This document shows, in pieces, positions 61,780 to 64,000 of a stretch of DNA of 64,000 nt (position 1 is the first letter of the stretch; the number at the start of each line of letters is the position of its first letter). The position numbers were made by a program, and so were the translations under genes. Below the pieces are notes generated by a model. That model worked only from the letters and a program-made list of their open reading frames with translations, ran no database searches and was not told the origin of the DNA. The stretch covers positions 1 through 64,000 of the forward strand of contig CAZVPD010000002.1 in assembly GCA_964628455.1 (NCBI GenBank), given 5' to 3'. The stretch is from JAQVWU01 sp964628455. GTDB taxonomy: Bacteria > Bacillota > Clostridia > Oscillospirales > CAG-272.

Positions 61780-64000
61780 TTACAGGACATTTGGATTGAT
61801 ATCGATTGTGACAATAAAATTTTTATTCAGCCGGTCGTTGAATTCCGCTGTGATACGCCTTAAGAACAGTCGCGTACGTTTTTTCATACGGCATTTTATG
61901 ACTGTGCGTATCCTGTATTTTTCATTTACTTTATAGATCGGAGCTTCAAACGGACCGAATATCTGCAACGTTATATCGCCGTATTGCTCTTTGATCAGGT
62001 TTTTTATATAATCGTCAAGTGCGTTCCCCGCATTTTCCATATCTTTTTCACTGTCGGAAATCAATGTGATCAAAGCGATATCGCAAAAAGGAGGAAAAAC
62101 CAAAGCGCGCCGGATGGCTATCTCGCTTTTATAAAAACCGGTATAATCCTGTGCCGCGGCAAGTTTAATCGTCGGGTGGTCGGGATTATAAGTCTGAATA
62201 ACTGCCCGTCCGATTGCTGCGCCTCTTCCGGAACGTCCCAGAAGCTGACAGATCATAGCAAAGGTTCTTTCGTTAGCCCGGTAGTCGTCCAGAAATAAAG
62301 CCGAATCGGCCGATAAAACGCCGGATAATGTCACATTTGGAAAATCATGCCCTTTTACGACCATCTGTGTCCCGAGCAGAATGTCAGCTTTTCCCGAGCG
62401 AAAATCGCCGATCATCTCATCGAAAGCGAATTTCGTGCCCGTGGTATCGGCATCCATACGCATGATACGGCCGGAAGGAAACAACCCGGTCAGTTCCTCT
62501 TCTACTTTTTGGGTCCCGTAACCCATAAAAGACATGGGAGAACGGCTGCATGACGGGCATTCTTTCGGCACTGTCTGACGATAACCGCAATAATGACAGG
62601 ACAGAAATCCGCCTTTCATACCTGTGCCCAGTGAAAACGTATGGTAGGTAAGGGATACGCTGCAGTGGGGACACATGATGACGTTTCCGCAGGAAGGACA
62701 CGAAAGAAAATTGTTATAACCCCGTCTGTTTAAAAACAGAATGATCTGCTCGCGGGCATTCAGATTCTGCTGAATCTCGGTTTTGATGCAGTCACTTAAA
62801 GCCGATATGTTGCCGTTTCTGGCTTCTTCACGCATATCCGTGAGCAGCACTTCGGGGAGTTTTGCATCGCCGTAACGCTCGTGCAATTCAACAAGCGAAT
62901 ATATGCCTGTCTGAGCTTTATAATAACTTTCAATCGAGGGAGTGGCGGAAGACAGGAGCATCAGGGCGTTATGGTGTGCACAGCGGAAACGCGCCACATC
63001 GCGCGCATGATATTTCGGATTCATGTCGGATTTGTAGGTATGCTCCTGTTCCTCATCGATCACGATCATTCCGATATCGGAAAAAGGAGCAAATATGGCC
63101 GAACGGGTANNNNNNNNNNCAGATATCGATGTCTCCGCGTCTGATGCGCCGCCATGTGTCAAGCCTTTCACCTGCGGAAAGGGATGAATGGATGACGGCA
63201 ATTCTGTTTCCGTAACAGGAACCGAAGTAATCCAGTGTCTGAGGTGTCAGAGCAATTTCGGGTACGAGCAGAATGACACCGCGGTGATCGGCAATCACCG
63301 CATCGGCAAGAGCTTTTATGATGCGTGTTTTCCCGCTTCCCGTAATACCGTGCAGCAGGACGGCTTTGGGTCTGCCGGTTTTATATAAACCGATTATCTG
63401 ATTGAAAGCGATCGTTTGATTCTCTGAAAGGATATTTATGTCTGCTTCCGCAGATTTTTGAAAGGAATACGGGTCACGGAAAAGCTCGGTTTTTTTTATG
63501 GAAATAAGGCCTTTGCCGGAAAGGGATTTTAATTGCGGGCGTATTTCACCGAATTTATTTTTTAAATCTTCTGCGGTCGTTTCTCCTCTGACCAGTATTT
63601 CATTCAGTATGGCAAACAACTTGGGACTGCGCTTCTTTTCGGCAGATTCCGCGAATTCTTCAGCCTCTTCCGGTGAAACAGCCAGCGTTATGGATTCCGT
63701 AAAAATACGGCCGCCCGATTCCTTGTATTCGAGCTGTCGCGTAACAAGACCGTTTTTCTCCATTTCGGGAAGCAGGCGTAAGGCGTCGTTGCCCAATTCC
63801 AATTTGATTCGGGCTGCAGTGACTTTCTTAAAATTATTGATATAATTATAAATCAGCAAAGTCTGTTCGCTGTATGCTCCGGACAGACGGACAGGTTCTG
63901 CTGGGGAATAATATTCGTTTATTTTCCCGAAAGCTGCAGACGGCAAAATCGTCCGCGCAGCTTCTCCCACCGTACAGAAAGTATATTCGCGTAAATACAA
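61780..64000 (-). CDS. priA: Primosomal protein N' (PriA helicase), 5' end outside window, with an N gap
   Basis: Replication-restart helicase. Visible from near the N-terminal 3'-DNA-binding domain: ATPase Walker A GITGSGKT, Walker B IDEEQE, zinc-finger cysteines in CPSCGNVIMCPHC and CHYCGYRQTVPKECPSC, and the C-terminal helicase lobe ending DINPNVL. Ten Ns at 63110-63119 fall between DIDI and TRSAIFAP. The family sequence requires about six bases there, so ten Ns shift the frame artificially; it is one gene, not two. It lies just upstream of def. Confidence 0.93.
63110..63119. other. Assembly gap of 10 Ns inside priA
   Basis: The reading frame before the gap ends ATC-TG and resumes TA-CCC; family sequences have CVGT here, so six bases rather than ten would restore a continuous frame. 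Confidence 0.9.

Noticed and set aside
1..64000. CRISPR arrays, insertion sequences, phage genes, tRNA and rRNA genes
   Set aside because: No regularly spaced repeats, transposase or integrase motifs, or tRNA-like cloverleaf segments were found by reading; intergenic regions are all shorter than 300 bases.

Overview
The window reads as a chromosomal segment of an anaerobic, spore-forming Firmicute of class Clostridia. Gene content supports this: a GerW/YtfJ spore protein, scpA-scpB-DUF2953-gerW order, ysxC beside lon, priA-def-fmt-rsmB order, a TIGR02535-type phosphoglycerate-mutase-like protein, and promoters close to TTGACA-17-TATAAT with strong GGAGG ribosome binding sites. Two runs of exactly ten Ns (47871-47880 and 63110-63119), each inside a gene, indicate a draft, probably metagenomic, scaffold. 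I cannot name the species. Coding density is high; no stretch above 300 bases lacks a gene, and I see no tRNA, rRNA, insertion sequence or CRISPR array.

Layout. 1-3.4 kb: a partial DUF1599 protein and a trkA-trkH potassium uptake pair. 3.4-9.1 kb: a glycan island with a GH36 enzyme divergent from a seven-repeat FG-GAP propeller protein, a GH4 NAD-dependent glycosidase and a Gfo/Idh/MocA oxidoreductase. 9.2-19 kb (minus strand): tig-clpP-clpX, a phosphoesterase, thrC, then yraN-rnhB-rbgA-lepB and apgM (possible homoserine kinase). 19.2-25.6 kb (plus): a glycosyltransferase, rplS, and two large paralogous lipoproteins with tandem AlgX/AlgJ-like domains. 25.7-36.8 kb: a second carbohydrate island (esterase, sugar-binding lipoprotein, GH109-like oxidoreductase, second GH36, SGNH hydrolase, CE15-like esterase) interrupted by carB and flanked by a HIT protein. 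37-42 kb: DUF1858, trmK-nif3, pyk, prfB and a small membrane protein.

42.1-49.2 kb is the most notable locus: a compact seven-gene operon from a perfect consensus promoter to a strong terminator, encoding Ndh2, a polyprenyl diphosphate synthase, a UbiA/MenA prenyltransferase, a NusG-domain-II protein, a Gx-transporter-like protein, an FMN-binding lipoprotein and ApbE. This gene set is that of the flavin-based extracellular electron transfer (EET) locus first defined in Listeria: NADH electrons go to a dedicated demethylmenaquinone-type pool and then to flavinylated surface lipoprotein. The lipoprotein gene here carries an apparent 5' frameshift and an assembly gap.

49.3-64 kb (minus): housekeeping genes gerW, DUF2953, scpB, scpA, an M50 protease, lysA, engB, lon, an ABC exporter, rsmB, fmt, def and priA (5' end beyond the window).
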